DNA of 64,000 nt from Flavobacterium ginsenosidimutans (GTDB lineage Bacteria; Bacteroidota; Bacteroidia; Flavobacteriales; Flavobacteriaceae): assembly GCF_003254625.1 (NCBI RefSeq), contig NZ_QJRJ01000078.1, forward strand, positions 62,001-126,000, read 5' to 3'. Position numbers and translations under genes: made by a program. Below, piece by piece: positions 26,078 through 34,423 of this stretch. The stretch's first letter is position 1. Each line of letters opens with the position of its first letter. Under the pieces are notes generated by a model. It was not told the origin of the DNA and searched no databases. It worked only from the letters and a program-made list of their open reading frames with translations.

Positions 26078-27217
26078 ATGAAAAATTCAATTATAGAAAA
26101 TAAAAAAATTGCCATTATTGGTGGCGGACCAGTTGGATTAACAACTGCCAGAATTTTACAAATTAGTGGTGCTGATGTCACGGTTTATGAAAGAGACATC
26201 AATGCTCAAGCGCGAACATCTGGAGGAACTTTGGACATTCATTCTGATTCAGGTCAATATGCAATTCAGAAAGCAGGTTTAATGGAGGAATTCATAAAGT
26301 ATGCAAGACCAACTGGCGAAAAAATGGCTGATATGAACGGAAATATTACTTCTGACGAAATGCCAAATGAAACTAATGCCTTCTCTCGTCCTGAAATTGA
26401 TCGCAACGATCTTCGAAAAATTATGCTGGAGAATCTGGAAGAAAATACCGTTGTTTGGGATAGCCAATTAATTAATATTGAAAAATCTGAAAGCCGATAT
26501 ATTTTAGAATTTAAAAACGGAACAACCACAACTGCCGATTTTGTAATCGTTGCAAATGGAGGAAGATCAAATGCTCGAAAATTTGTGAGCGATCAAGAAC
26601 CTCAGCTTTCCGGAACTTATATTATTCAAGGTGAAATTGTAAATCCAGATCAAAATTATCCAGAATTTAAACCAAAATACGGAAACGGAAATGTAATGGC
26701 AATGGGAGAACACAAAATGTTTTACACCCATACCATGCGCGACGGTTCTGTTCATTTTGGAGTCTCTTTTAAAGCTGATGAAAACTGGATTGCGAACCAC
26801 GGAATCAATTTTGAAGACGATGAATCTGTTATATCTTTTTTGAATGAAACTTTTGAAAACTGGGGAGATGATTACAAAAAATTCTTTGCTTCTTCTACAG
26901 AGTTTTCTTGTTTGCCTTTAAGATTGTTTTCTTTAGAAGAATCTTGGAAAGAGCATTCGAATATTACACTTGTTGGCGACGCGGCTCACTTAATGCCTCC
27001 ATTCGCAGGCGAAGGCGTAAATATGGGATTATTTGATGCTTTTCATTTAACCGAAAATTTAACCAACGGAAAATTTGAAACAATTGACAAAGCAATTAAA
27101 GATTACGAAAAGAAAATGTTTGGTTACGCACTAGAAGCACAGCGCATGACAAAGAAAATGGAAGATTTACTGCATTCTGATATTGTTGCTGAAGATATTT
27201 TGAATAGTCGATTTTAA
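26078..27217 (+). CDS. FAD-dependent monooxygenase, Tet(X)-like
   Basis: A 379-residue class A flavin monooxygenase that reads along its whole length like Tet(X), the tetracycline-inactivating enzyme. Landmarks: KIAIIGGGPVGLTTARIL (FAD-binding GxGxxG region), SGGTLDIHSDSGQ, EIDRNDLRKIMLENLEENTV, VIVANGGRSNARKFV, and GDAAHLMPPFAGEGVNMGL (second FAD motif). From memory of Tet(X), Gln and His substrate-pocket residues are kept (IIQGEI, VHFGVSF), but the Arg in the NGNR motif is Val here (NGNVMAM). Tetracycline degradation is therefore not assured. Co-transcribed with the upstream TetR gene. Confidence 0.88.
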   Translation: MKNSIIENKKIAIIGGGPVGLTTARILQISGADVTVYERDINAQARTSGGTLDIHSDSGQYAIQKAGLMEEFIKYARPTGEKMADMNGNITSDEMPNETNAFSRPEIDRNDLRKIMLENLEENTVVWDSQLINIEKSESRYILEFKNGTTTTADFVIVANGGRSNARKFVSDQEPQLSGTYIIQGEIVNPDQNYPEFKPKYGNGNVMAMGEHKMFYTHTMRDGSVHFGVSFKADENWIANHGINFEDDESVISFLNETFENWGDDYKKFFASSTEFSCLPLRLFSLEESWKEHSNITLVGDAAHLMPPFAGEGVNMGLFDAFHLTENLTNGKFETIDKAIKDYEKKMFGYALEAQRMTKKMEDLLHSDIVAEDILNSRF

Positions 27218-27265
27218 TTTTACTTTAGTTATTTTAAATACCTTTAAAGGATTAAAATTAAGTTT

Positions 27266-27637
27266 ATGAAATCAAAACAATCATTAGATATTTTTGGAGA
27301 ATTTTTAGTCAAAAACCTAAGAGACAAAGGAATTGGGAATATCGAAACTCTTTTAAAAAATAAATCTAAAGCACCTTCAAATTTAAAATTACAAACGGAA
27401 ATTAATAAATTTGATGAATCCCAAAAAGAGTTAATTAAAGAGATCGTTATTAGAAGTATTGATGTTGCTATTCATGATTTTCTTTTTTCATTACAAGAAT
27501 TAGCTGATTTCGAAAACAATATCCAAATATTAGTTAATGGAAAAAATATTGTTGAACTTAGTGATGGAATTCATGGAGAATCTTATTCAGAAGACGGATG
27601 GAATGCTAAATTTAGTCAATACGGGAGAAGTGAATAA
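27266..27637 (+). CDS. Uncharacterised small cytoplasmic protein
   Basis: A 123-residue protein without signal peptide or membrane segment. It has a helical N-terminal half (FLVKNLRDKGIGNIETLL) and the phrase IQILVNGKNIVELSDGIHGE, then SEDGWNAKFSQYG near the end. I do not recognise the family. It follows the monooxygenase gene by 48 nt on the same strand but could have its own promoter. Confidence 0.65.
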   Translation: MKSKQSLDIFGEFLVKNLRDKGIGNIETLLKNKSKAPSNLKLQTEINKFDESQKELIKEIVIRSIDVAIHDFLFSLQELADFENNIQILVNGKNIVELSDGIHGESYSEDGWNAKFSQYGRSE

Positions 27638-27718
27638 AATCAAATAAAAAAGGCTGTCTAAAAACAGCTTCATTAACTGCGTAAAAATATTTTAAAAAAA
27701 ATATTTTTCACATCAAAC

Positions 27719-27863
27719 CCCAGCGGGGTGAAATATTTATAGAATTTCATTAAAACAAATTGAAAAAAAGCTCCAGCGGAGCGACATATATTAAATCTAA
27801 AATATATGTCGCTCCGCTGGAGCTTTTATATTGCAAACATCTATTCTTTTCTATAAATATTTC
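27719..27863. repeat. Nested palindromic element with 27-bp perfect inner stem
   Basis: Inner arms 27766-27792 and 27801-27827 are perfect reverse complements (key bases GCTCCAGCGGAGCGACATAT) around an 8-nt loop. Outer arms GAAATATTTATAGAA (27730-27744) and TTCTATAAATATTTC (27849-27863) are also perfect. The element fills most of the gap between a small plus-strand gene and the guaB terminator. Elements with the CCAGCGG/CCGCTGG core are typical of flavobacterial intergenic regions. Confidence 0.9.
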
Positions 27864-27882
27864 GCTTCTCCGAAGCTTATAA

Positions 27883-27917
27883 AAAAAGGAGTTGTCTTTT
27901 TGAGACAACTCCTTTTT
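27883..27917. terminator. Bidirectional terminator at the 3' end of guaB
   Basis: AAAAAGGAGTTGTCT (27883-27897) and AGACAACTCCTTTTT (27903-27917) form a perfect 15-bp stem with a 5-nt loop; the A- and T-runs on both sides let it work on either strand. It ends 20 nt beyond the guaB stop. Confidence 0.95.
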
Positions 27918-27936
27918 GCTTATGATACATCCTAAA

Positions 27937-29409
27937 TTATCTAGAATAATTCGGAGCTTCTTTTGTAATAGTTACGTTATGTGGGTGACTTTCAGTAATT
28001 CCGCTAGAAGTGATTCTAACAAAACGTCCTGTTTCTTGTAAAGTAGGAATATCTTTTGAACCACAATATCCCATACCAGCACGAAGACCTCCAATAAACT
28101 GAAGCATACTTTCGTTTAATTCACCTTTGTAAGGAACACGACCAACAATTCCTTCTGGAACTAATTTCTTAACATCGTCTTCAACATCTTGGAAATAACG
28201 GTCTTTAGATCCTGTTTGCATAGCTTCAACAGAACCCATTCCGCGGTAAGATTTGAATTTTCTTCCTTCGAAAATGATAGTTTCTCCTGGTGATTCTTTT
28301 GTTCCAGCTAATAATGAACCTAACATTACACAATCAGCACCTGCAGCGATTGCTTTAGGAATATCTCCTGTATAACGAATTCCACCATCAGCAATAACTG
28401 GAACCCCAGTTCCTTTGATAGCTGCAGCAACTTCTAAAACTGCTGAGAATTGAGGAAAACCAACACCTGCAACGATACGGGTAGTACAGATAGAACCAGG
28501 TCCGATTCCAACTTTTACTCCATCAGCACCATTTTCTACTAAATATTTAGCAGCTTCTGGAGTTGCGATGTTTCCAACAATTACATCTATTTGAGGGAAT
28601 TTTGATTTTACTTCTTTCAATACATTCACAACACCTTCAGTATGTCCGTGAGCTGTATCGATAATAATTGCATCTACACCAGCAGCAACTAAAGCTTCAG
28701 CTCTTTGAACTGCGTCTCCAGTAACTCCAATTGCAGCAGCAACTCTTAAACGACCAAAACTATCTTTATTAGCGATTGGTTTTTGAGTCAATTTTGTAAT
28801 ATCTCTAAACGTAATTAAACCAACTAATTCGTTTTTATCGTTTACAACTGGTAATTTTTCGATTTTATGACCTTGTAAAACAACTTCTGCCTGCTCAAGT
28901 GAAGTTCCTTCAGAAACCGTTACTAAGTTTTGGCTTGTCATTACTTCAGCGATTGGTCTTGCACCGTTTTTCTCGAAACGTAAGTCACGATTGGTAACAA
29001 TTCCTTTTAAGATTCTGTTTTCGTCAACGATTGGAATACCGCCGATTCCGAATTCTTTCATTGCATTTTTTGCGTCTGCAATTGTAGAGTTCATTGGTAA
29101 TGTTACCGGATCGATAATCATTCCTGCTTCAGCACGCTTTACTTTTCGAACTTTTCCTGCTTGTTGTTCGATAGTCATATTTTTATGTAAAACACCAATA
29201 CCGCCTTCTTGTGCCATAGCGATTGCCATTGCACTTTCTGTAACTGTATCCATAGCAGCAGATACAATCGGAACGTTTAATGTAATGTTTCTTGAGAATT
29301 TCGATTTGATACTCACTTCGCGGGGAAGCACATTCGAGTAGTTAGGTACTAATAATACATCGTCGTAAGTTAAACCTTCGCCGATAATCTTGGAGTTGTG
29401 TGCTATCAT
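27937..29409 (-). CDS. guaB: IMP dehydrogenase GuaB
   Basis: A 490-residue IMP dehydrogenase that oxidises IMP to XMP with NAD, the first step of GMP synthesis. [18 protein letters not shown] begins the barrel, two CBS domains occupy about 95-210 ([38 protein letters not shown]), and the catalytic loop [17 protein letters not shown] carries the active Cys. [10 protein letters not shown] and GRVPYKGEL are also family hallmarks. Monocistronic, with a TATATTTG promoter and a strong terminator. Confidence 0.98.
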   Translation of the reverse strand: MIAHNSKIIGEGLTYDDVLLVPNYSNVLPREVSIKSKFSRNITLNVPIVSAAMDTVTESAMAIAMAQEGGIGVLHKNMTIEQQAGKVRKVKRAEAGMIIDPVTLPMNSTIADAKNAMKEFGIGGIPIVDENRILKGIVTNRDLRFEKNGARPIAEVMTSQNLVTVSEGTSLEQAEVVLQGHKIEKLPVVNDKNELVGLITFRDITKLTQKPIANKDSFGRLRVAAAIGVTGDAVQRAEALVAAGVDAIIIDTAHGHTEGVVNVLKEVKSKFPQIDVIVGNIATPEAAKYLVENGADGVKVGIGPGSICTTRIVAGVGFPQFSAVLEVAAAIKGTGVPVIADGGIRYTGDIPKAIAAGADCVMLGSLLAGTKESPGETIIFEGRKFKSYRGMGSVEAMQTGSKDRYFQDVEDDVKKLVPEGIVGRVPYKGELNESMLQFIGGLRAGMGYCGSKDIPTLQETGRFVRITSSGITESHPHNVTITKEAPNYSR

Positions 29410-29435
29410 GTTGCAATTTCTAGTTGAATTGCGTG

Positions 29436-29443
29436 CAAATATA
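29436..29443 (-). promoter_or_regulatory. -7 promoter element of guaB
   Basis: Read on the minus strand this is TATATTTG, a match to TAnnTTTG, 26 nt before the guaB ATG. No clear TTG was found at the -33 position. Confidence 0.7.
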
Positions 29444-29605
29444 GTGAATAAATTGCTAACTTGAATACTAACTTATTCATAAATTTGTATTTACAAGAAA
29501 AGTCTTTCAATTAAATTCCAATTTTATCAATGCCAAATTCCAAGTTAGAATCGAGAAAAAGAAACTTTGTTTTTTTGGAATTTGGAATTTAGAAAATTGA
29601 TTTTT

Positions 29606-31006
29606 TTAATCTTTATCTTGAAAAACAAAATTAACTCCGAGCTGAAATGCAGCACTGCTTGCTTTTGATACATCTTTGTACTCTAAAACATTATTGACCA
29701 TTGCATAAAGATTTACTGGCCCAATTGTTCCTGCAAGTCCTAGTCCAATATTTTTATTTGAAAAAGTGTCTAAAGTATAAGTTGCTTTGACATCTAATTT
29801 TCTAAAAATATTTCTTCTATAAAAAGCAGTCAAAGCTAATAAAGGTGTGCGCGGTGCCGACATTGCAAAAAACTGTGCTCCTACGGCATTTTTATAGTTT
29901 ACATCGCCACCTTGTCCTTTGCAATTGCATTCATTATCTGGACGCGATTCTCCAAATGAGTATTGAATGGACGAATATATTTTGGTCGGGCGCCAAGTGG
30001 TATATTTATTATAAAGTGTATCTCGTGGAATGGCCTTATCAAATTCATCAAAAACATTTTCGGGATCATCATTTCCCATAAAATCAGGATTTACTCCATT
30101 GTATTGATAAGTTCCTTTATAAGTCAGAGTTTCGATATCTTTGGTTTGTCGCACAAATCCCAAATCGACAACACTTGCTGTTACTTGCAAATTATCTTTA
30201 AAATAATAGGTAAATCCTGCATCAATACCAAGACCTAAACTTCCATTAAAAAAAGTATTATTTGCAATATCTCTAATGACGTTTCCTTCGTATTCATCCT
30301 TTGTAAATTTAGAAAGTCCCGAAGTTCTTAATTCTAAATTGGAAGAAATAACTTGATTGTAGAAATTCGGTGTAGCAGCGCTTTCGCCTGTATATATATA
30401 ACCAGAATTTTTTGTCGAAGAAGCATTTGCCCCGCTTGAATAAATTTTGGCGCGTCCTCCGTAAACCAATTTTTCATTGACTTTTTTATGAAATCCGAAA
30501 TGCAGAACAGACAAAACCTCCGCTTTCATACTTAAATCTCCAAGATTAAAGGATTTTCCAATGTAATCTTTGTTTCCGTTTAAAGCTAACAAAGCCAAAT
30601 CTTTTGGAACAAACATAAAAAAATCGAATTCCTGATACAATCCAAATGAAACATAAGATTTGCTTTCCCTACCTCCTACTCTAAATCCGCCAGAAAATAT
30701 TTCCAATTGCTGATTGGTCACAACTTTATCATTTGCAGAGGATTTACTAATTACATTTCGTACTTTCTGATTGAAATCGACGCCATTGTCGGCAAATAAA
30801 TCGTAAGCTGAAAAACTAGTGGAACCTAAGTTGGCTGAAACTCCAGATAAGACTGGAAAACCAAAATAATATTTATATGAAACATCAGCGCCAGGATTTA
30901 CTAACAACGACTGCGGAATAGAAGTAAAATTATACAGTATTTCTTTATTTTGAGAAAAACAAGAAAGCTGAAAAATAAGGCAGAATATCAGATATATTTT
31001 TCTCAT
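29606..31006 (-). CDS. DUF5723-type outer membrane beta-barrel protein
   Basis: A 466-residue exported protein (signal peptide ending LSCFS) rich in alternating strands, with an amphipathic C-terminal strand ending in LGVNFVFQDKD. The start of the mature part, YNFTSIPQSLLVNPGADVSY, and YGGRAKIYSSGANASS resemble DUF5723/PorP-like barrels common in Bacteroidota. It probably sits in the outer membrane; a PorP/SprF-like role in type IX secretion is conceivable but not shown. Its ATG overlaps the stop of the lipoprotein gene (ATGA at 31003-31006). Confidence 0.75.
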   Translation of the reverse strand: MRKIYLIFCLIFQLSCFSQNKEILYNFTSIPQSLLVNPGADVSYKYYFGFPVLSGVSANLGSTSFSAYDLFADNGVDFNQKVRNVISKSSANDKVVTNQQLEIFSGGFRVGGRESKSYVSFGLYQEFDFFMFVPKDLALLALNGNKDYIGKSFNLGDLSMKAEVLSVLHFGFHKKVNEKLVYGGRAKIYSSGANASSTKNSGYIYTGESAATPNFYNQVISSNLELRTSGLSKFTKDEYEGNVIRDIANNTFFNGSLGLGIDAGFTYYFKDNLQVTASVVDLGFVRQTKDIETLTYKGTYQYNGVNPDFMGNDDPENVFDEFDKAIPRDTLYNKYTTWRPTKIYSSIQYSFGESRPDNECNCKGQGGDVNYKNAVGAQFFAMSAPRTPLLALTAFYRRNIFRKLDVKATYTLDTFSNKNIGLGLAGTIGPVNLYAMVNNVLEYKDVSKASSAAFQLGVNFVFQDKD

Positions 31007-31548
31007 CCGATAATTAAATAAGCCGTTGCACTTGATTTTAATTTCAAACTTCCTGTACTGTCATCATTCAATGGAGGTCCAGCCGCTACGAAAACAACAA
31101 ACCCAATATTAATTGTTTGCTTTAAGTTTTCTAATCTCTGATTTTCAAAAGATTCTGTTGGATATTTTATAACATTGGATCCTCCTGTATAGGCTGGAAC
31201 ATTAAAAGTTATAGTTTCCAAAACCTCATCATTTGCATTTAATAAAAGTAGATTTACGACAAAAGCGCGGTCTATCGTATTTTCGATTTCAAAATCAAAT
31301 TCTGCTTTTGTTAAACGATTAGTGAAAAATTTATCTTTAAAAACATCAAAACCTCTTACATCGGCTAAGACGTGATTTCCTCCATCATCAATAAGTTTAT
31401 TTGCAGGAATATCAAAATAGGCCAGATTTGCTAAAACAGCGGGCTCAAGCTTTAGATCTTTTACCTGATCGAAATCTAAATTACTCGAACAGGAGAAAAA
31501 TAAAAAAGCTAAAAAGATTAGATTTAAACTTGAAAGACTTGATTTCAT
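31003..31548 (-). CDS. Uncharacterised lipoprotein coupled to the DUF5723 gene
   Basis: A 181-residue protein with a lipoprotein signal (LAFLFFSCSS, Cys20). The mature part is beta-strand-rich (FDFEIENTIDRAFVVNLLLL, ETITFNVPAYTGGSN) without recognised motifs. It is translated together with the outer membrane barrel gene, with which it overlaps by 4 nt, suggesting that the two products work together at the outer membrane. Confidence 0.75.
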   Translation of the reverse strand: MKSSLSSLNLIFLAFLFFSCSSNLDFDQVKDLKLEPAVLANLAYFDIPANKLIDDGGNHVLADVRGFDVFKDKFFTNRLTKAEFDFEIENTIDRAFVVNLLLLNANDEVLETITFNVPAYTGGSNVIKYPTESFENQRLENLKQTINIGFVVFVAAGPPLNDDSTGSLKLKSSATAYLIIG

Positions 31549-31672
31549 TTTGAATGTTTTTTCTTACATAAAATATAACTCTTAAAGTTTACAATTATTA
31601 TCTAAGGTAAGAAAATATAACTATTCTTTAATGAAACATACAAACAATTTTGAAGCCTAAACAATTATAGCT

Positions 31673-32008
31673 TCAATCAGTATTTTTAGAAATTACGCTC
31701 GGGTTTAAGATTTCTTCTAGATTTCCAGTCTTTAATAGATCACTAATTGTTTTTTCAATACAATCTCTAGTTAATTCTTCAACAAATAAATCTGGCGGAA
31801 TTAAATATAATCCATTAAGATTATTTCTTGTTTCTTTATTTGATTGAAGCGCCGTAGTTAAGAAATTATAAGTCCAAACATTTATTCCGTAATGTCTTCC
31901 ATCTTCCATTTTGACATGTATATTGCAAAAATCATTGTCTTTTTGCCAATTGTTTGGATCAACTTCTTCAAATTCTAACCAAAGCTTAAATTCATCCATA
32001 TAAAACAA
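31673..32008 (-). CDS. Uncharacterised small protein
   Basis: A 111-residue acidic protein without signal peptide. Features such as EFKLWLEFEEVDP, FCNIHVKMEDGRHYGINVWTY and PPDLFVEELTRDCIEKTI suggest a compact alpha/beta fold of the sort seen in small orphan or immunity-like proteins. A start at 31999 (MDEFKLWLEF) is equally possible. It lies 10 nt downstream of the HMG-CoA lyase stop and is likely co-transcribed with it. Function unknown. Confidence 0.6.
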   Translation of the reverse strand: MFYMDEFKLWLEFEEVDPNNWQKDNDFCNIHVKMEDGRHYGINVWTYNFLTTALQSNKETRNNLNGLYLIPPDLFVEELTRDCIEKTISDLLKTGNLEEILNPSVISKNTD

Positions 32009-32018
32009 CTATTTGATT

Positions 32019-32885
32019 TTAATGAAACTTCCCAAACAATTTTGAAGCTTCATTATAAGCACTTTCAAAACTTAGAGAATTAAGTCCTGTTATTTTTTTA
32101 TTTGCAGTAAAATAAGAAACCAATTTTTCTGTCGGCATATTTCCTGTAAGTTTATCAGTTGCCATTGGACAGCCTCCAAAACCTTGAATAGCACCATCAA
32201 AACGAGTACAGCCTGCTTTTGCTGCTGCATCTATTTTTTCGAACCAGCTTTCGGGTGTTGTATGAAGATGTGCTCCAAACTCAATTTCAGGATATTTCGG
32301 AATTAAATCTGAAAACAAATACGTAATTACTTCGGGTGTAGAAGTTCCGACAGTATCAGAAAGCGATAAAATTTTCACGCCCATTCCTGCCAGTTTTTCG
32401 GTCCATTCTGATACAATTTCAACATTCCATGGATCTCCATAAGGATTTCCGAAACCCATTGAAAGATAGGTCACGACTTCTTTATTTTTCTTATCGGCAA
32501 CTTCAAGAATTTCTTCCAATGTAACTAAAGATTCTGCAATAGTCTTATGCGTATTACGCATTTGAAAGTTTTCAGAAATAGAAAAAGGAAAGCCCAAATA
32601 TTGAATTTGTTCATAATTGGAAGCGGTTACCGCTCCTTGCGTATTAGCAATAATAGAAAGCAGTTTACTTGTTGTTTGAGACAAATCTAACTGCTCTAAA
32701 ACGGCAGCAGTATCTTGCATTTGCGGAATAGCTTTTGGAGAAACAAAACTTCCAAAATCGATAGTATCAAAGCCTACTCGCAACAAAGCTTGTATATAAG
32801 TAACTTTATTTTTTGTCGGAATAAAATCTTTAATGCCTTGCATGGCATCTCTTGGGCATTCAATAATTTTGATTTCTTTGTTCAA
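32019..32885 (-). CDS. Hydroxymethylglutaryl-CoA lyase family protein
   Basis: A 288-residue TIM-barrel enzyme of the HMG-CoA lyase / pyruvate carboxyltransferase family. IIECPRDAMQGIKDFIPT (substrate and metal site), VGFDTIDFGSFVSPKAIPQM, LSDTVGTSTPEV and FGAHLHTTPESWFEK (metal His) are seen, and GCTRFDGAIQGFGGCPMA gives the catalytic Cys loop. It splits HMG-CoA into acetyl-CoA and acetoacetate in leucine breakdown. The usual RDG(L/F)Q metal motif reads RDAMQ here. It diverges from satD across the operator array. Confidence 0.9.
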   Translation of the reverse strand: MNKEIKIIECPRDAMQGIKDFIPTKNKVTYIQALLRVGFDTIDFGSFVSPKAIPQMQDTAAVLEQLDLSQTTSKLLSIIANTQGAVTASNYEQIQYLGFPFSISENFQMRNTHKTIAESLVTLEEILEVADKKNKEVVTYLSMGFGNPYGDPWNVEIVSEWTEKLAGMGVKILSLSDTVGTSTPEVITYLFSDLIPKYPEIEFGAHLHTTPESWFEKIDAAAKAGCTRFDGAIQGFGGCPMATDKLTGNMPTEKLVSYFTANKKITGLNSLSFESAYNEASKLFGKFH

Positions 32886-32959
32886 AGCTTATTCTTTTGT
32901 AAAGGCTAAGTTAGTTTCTTTTTTAAAGAAATAAAAGATAATTTTAGCTGAATCCAAAT

Positions 32960-33071
32960 TATTACGGAATATCGTAATAGCTTTTATTATTACCTAAAAC
33001 CGTAATAATTTAAAATATTACCAAAAAACGTAATATTTAATTTTATTACTTATATTTGTAATAGAAAGTTT
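32960..33071. promoter_or_regulatory. Array of four identical palindromic operators at exact 28-bp period
   Basis: TATTAC-N8-GTAATA occurs four times, starting at 32960, 32988, 33016 and 33044, each exactly 28 bp from the next (20-bp site plus 8-bp spacer). The palindrome halves are invariant; the 8-bp centres and spacers differ, so the sites and not a copied 28-mer are conserved. The fourth site's centre contains TATATTTG (33051-33058), the -7 element of satD. The array lies between the divergent HMG-CoA lyase and satD genes. Confidence 0.95.
33051..33058 (+). promoter_or_regulatory. -7 promoter element of satD, inside the fourth operator
   Basis: TATATTTG matches TAnnTTTG, lies 37 nt before the satD ATG and is enclosed by the half-sites of the fourth palindrome. 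A protein bound there would block the promoter. Confidence 0.75.
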
Positions 33072-33095
33072 ATTATTTTTTAATTATATTTGGTT

Positions 33096-33710
33096 ATGAC
33101 TAGTGTAATTACAGGCGACATAATTGGTTCAAGACAGCAGAAATCAGAAAATTGGGTTGAAGGTTTAAAGAAAATCATAACTCCATTAGGCCATACTCCA
33201 AGTCAATGGGAAGTATATCGTGGAGACGAATTTCAAGTTGAAGTAACCAATCCTGAAGATGCTTTACTGACTGCGATTTTAATAAAAGCGCATTTAAGAT
33301 CCATAAAATCTGATGCTCGAATGAGTATTGGTTTTGGAGATAAAACGCACAATGCTGCACGTATTTCTGAAAGTAATGGTTCTGCTTTTATACATTCGGG
33401 GGAACTTTTTGAAACTTTGAAAAAACAAAAAGTCACTTTAGCGATGCGAACAGGAGATTTAGATTTCGATGAAAAACTGAATTTAATGTTACAGCTAGCG
33501 TTAACTTTTATGGACAGCTGGCTGGTTCAATCGGCAGAATTTGTGGCTTTGGCAATAGAAAATCCGACTTTATCGCAAGAAGAATTAGGTCAAAAACTAG
33601 GCATAAACCAAGCTGCTGTGAGCCGAAGACAAAAACGCGCCCAGTTTGATTTGGTTATGAATTTAGATCGTTATTTTAGAACACAAATAAAACAACTTAC
33701 AGCCTCATGA
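33096..33710 (+). CDS. SatD-family protein: cyclase-like N-terminal domain plus helix-turn-helix
   Basis: A 204-residue protein from ATG 33096 (a TTG at 33090 is less likely). VITGDIIGSR (Asp8), YRGDEFQ (Asp44-Glu45), MSIGFG and HNAARI (86-90) occur in the order of class III nucleotide cyclase motifs (DIxG, GDxF, IGIHxG, VNxAARL), but the spacing is compressed and His replaces the usual Asn. Residues about 156-190 form a helix-turn-helix (LSQEELGQKLGINQAAVSRR). SatD proteins are known only from an acid-tolerance locus in streptococci. It overlaps the DUF3307 gene by 4 nt; four operators precede it, suggesting self-regulation. Confidence 0.85.
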   Translation: MTSVITGDIIGSRQQKSENWVEGLKKIITPLGHTPSQWEVYRGDEFQVEVTNPEDALLTAILIKAHLRSIKSDARMSIGFGDKTHNAARISESNGSAFIHSGELFETLKKQKVTLAMRTGDLDFDEKLNLMLQLALTFMDSWLVQSAEFVALAIENPTLSQEELGQKLGINQAAVSRRQKRAQFDLVMNLDRYFRTQIKQLTAS

Positions 33711-34423
33711 TTTTATTTATAAAACTGCTTCTCGCTCATTTATTAGGAGATTTTATCTGGCAGCCTAATTCTTGGGTAGCCGATAAAGAAACTAAAAAAC
33801 ATAAAAGCGTTTACTTATATGTTCATATTTTACTTCATGGCGTTTTAGCTGCTGTTTTGGCTGGAGAAATCAGTTTTATTCCGTATGCTGTTTTAATTGC
33901 TGTTACGCACGGAATTGTCGATTTGATAAAACTCAATTTCCAAAAAGCAAAAACAAAACGCACTTGGTTTTTAGTAGACCAAATTGCACATATTTTGATT
34001 TTAATTGGAGTTGTATTGCTTTATCAAAACAAAACCATCGTCAATTTCTGGTCTGATAATGAGTTCTGGATTTTAATAACTGGGATTATATTGGTTACCA
34101 AACCTTCTTCCATTTTTATCAAAACCATTATTTCGATTTGGAGTCCTGAAAACCAAATCAGCCAAAAAGACAATTCTCTTGCTAGTGCAGGAAATTACAT
34201 TGGCATTTTAGAACGTCTTTTGGTCGTTTGTTTTATTCTTACTGCTCACTTTGAAGCAATTGGATTTCTGCTTGCGGCTAAATCTATTTTTAGATTCGGA
34301 GATCTAAAAGAAGCCAAAGACAGAAAACTAACTGAATATGTAATGATTGGAACTTTAATCAGTTTTGGAATTGCGATAATTATTGGCCTTTCAATTCAGG
34401 CACTTCTTTTACAACTGCCCTAA
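33707..34423 (+). CDS. DUF3307-domain membrane protein, SatD partner
   Basis: A 238-residue integral membrane protein with about seven hydrophobic segments. The N-terminal [21 protein letters not shown] with the following [13 protein letters not shown] is the DUF3307 signature (conserved His/Asp in the membrane). It overlaps satD by ATGA (33707-33710), so the products are made together. SatD and DUF3307 genes are commonly adjacent in Bacteroidota. The 3' end overlaps the convergent pyrD gene by 15 nt. Function unknown. Confidence 0.88.
   Translation: MILFIKLLLAHLLGDFIWQPNSWVADKETKKHKSVYLYVHILLHGVLAAVLAGEISFIPYAVLIAVTHGIVDLIKLNFQKAKTKRTWFLVDQIAHILILIGVVLLYQNKTIVNFWSDNEFWILITGIILVTKPSSIFIKTIISIWSPENQISQKDNSLASAGNYIGILERLLVVCFILTAHFEAIGFLLAAKSIFRFGDLKEAKDRKLTEYVMIGTLISFGIAIIIGLSIQALLLQLP

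Noticed and set aside
29606..31006. Type IX secretion PorP/SprF protein
   Set aside because: The barrel pattern is only superficially similar and no neighbouring T9SS gene is present; called DUF5723-like instead.
32960..33071. CRISPR-like array with 28-bp period
   Set aside because: Only the palindromic half-sites are conserved, the 8-bp spacers are too short and no cas gene is present; it is an operator array.
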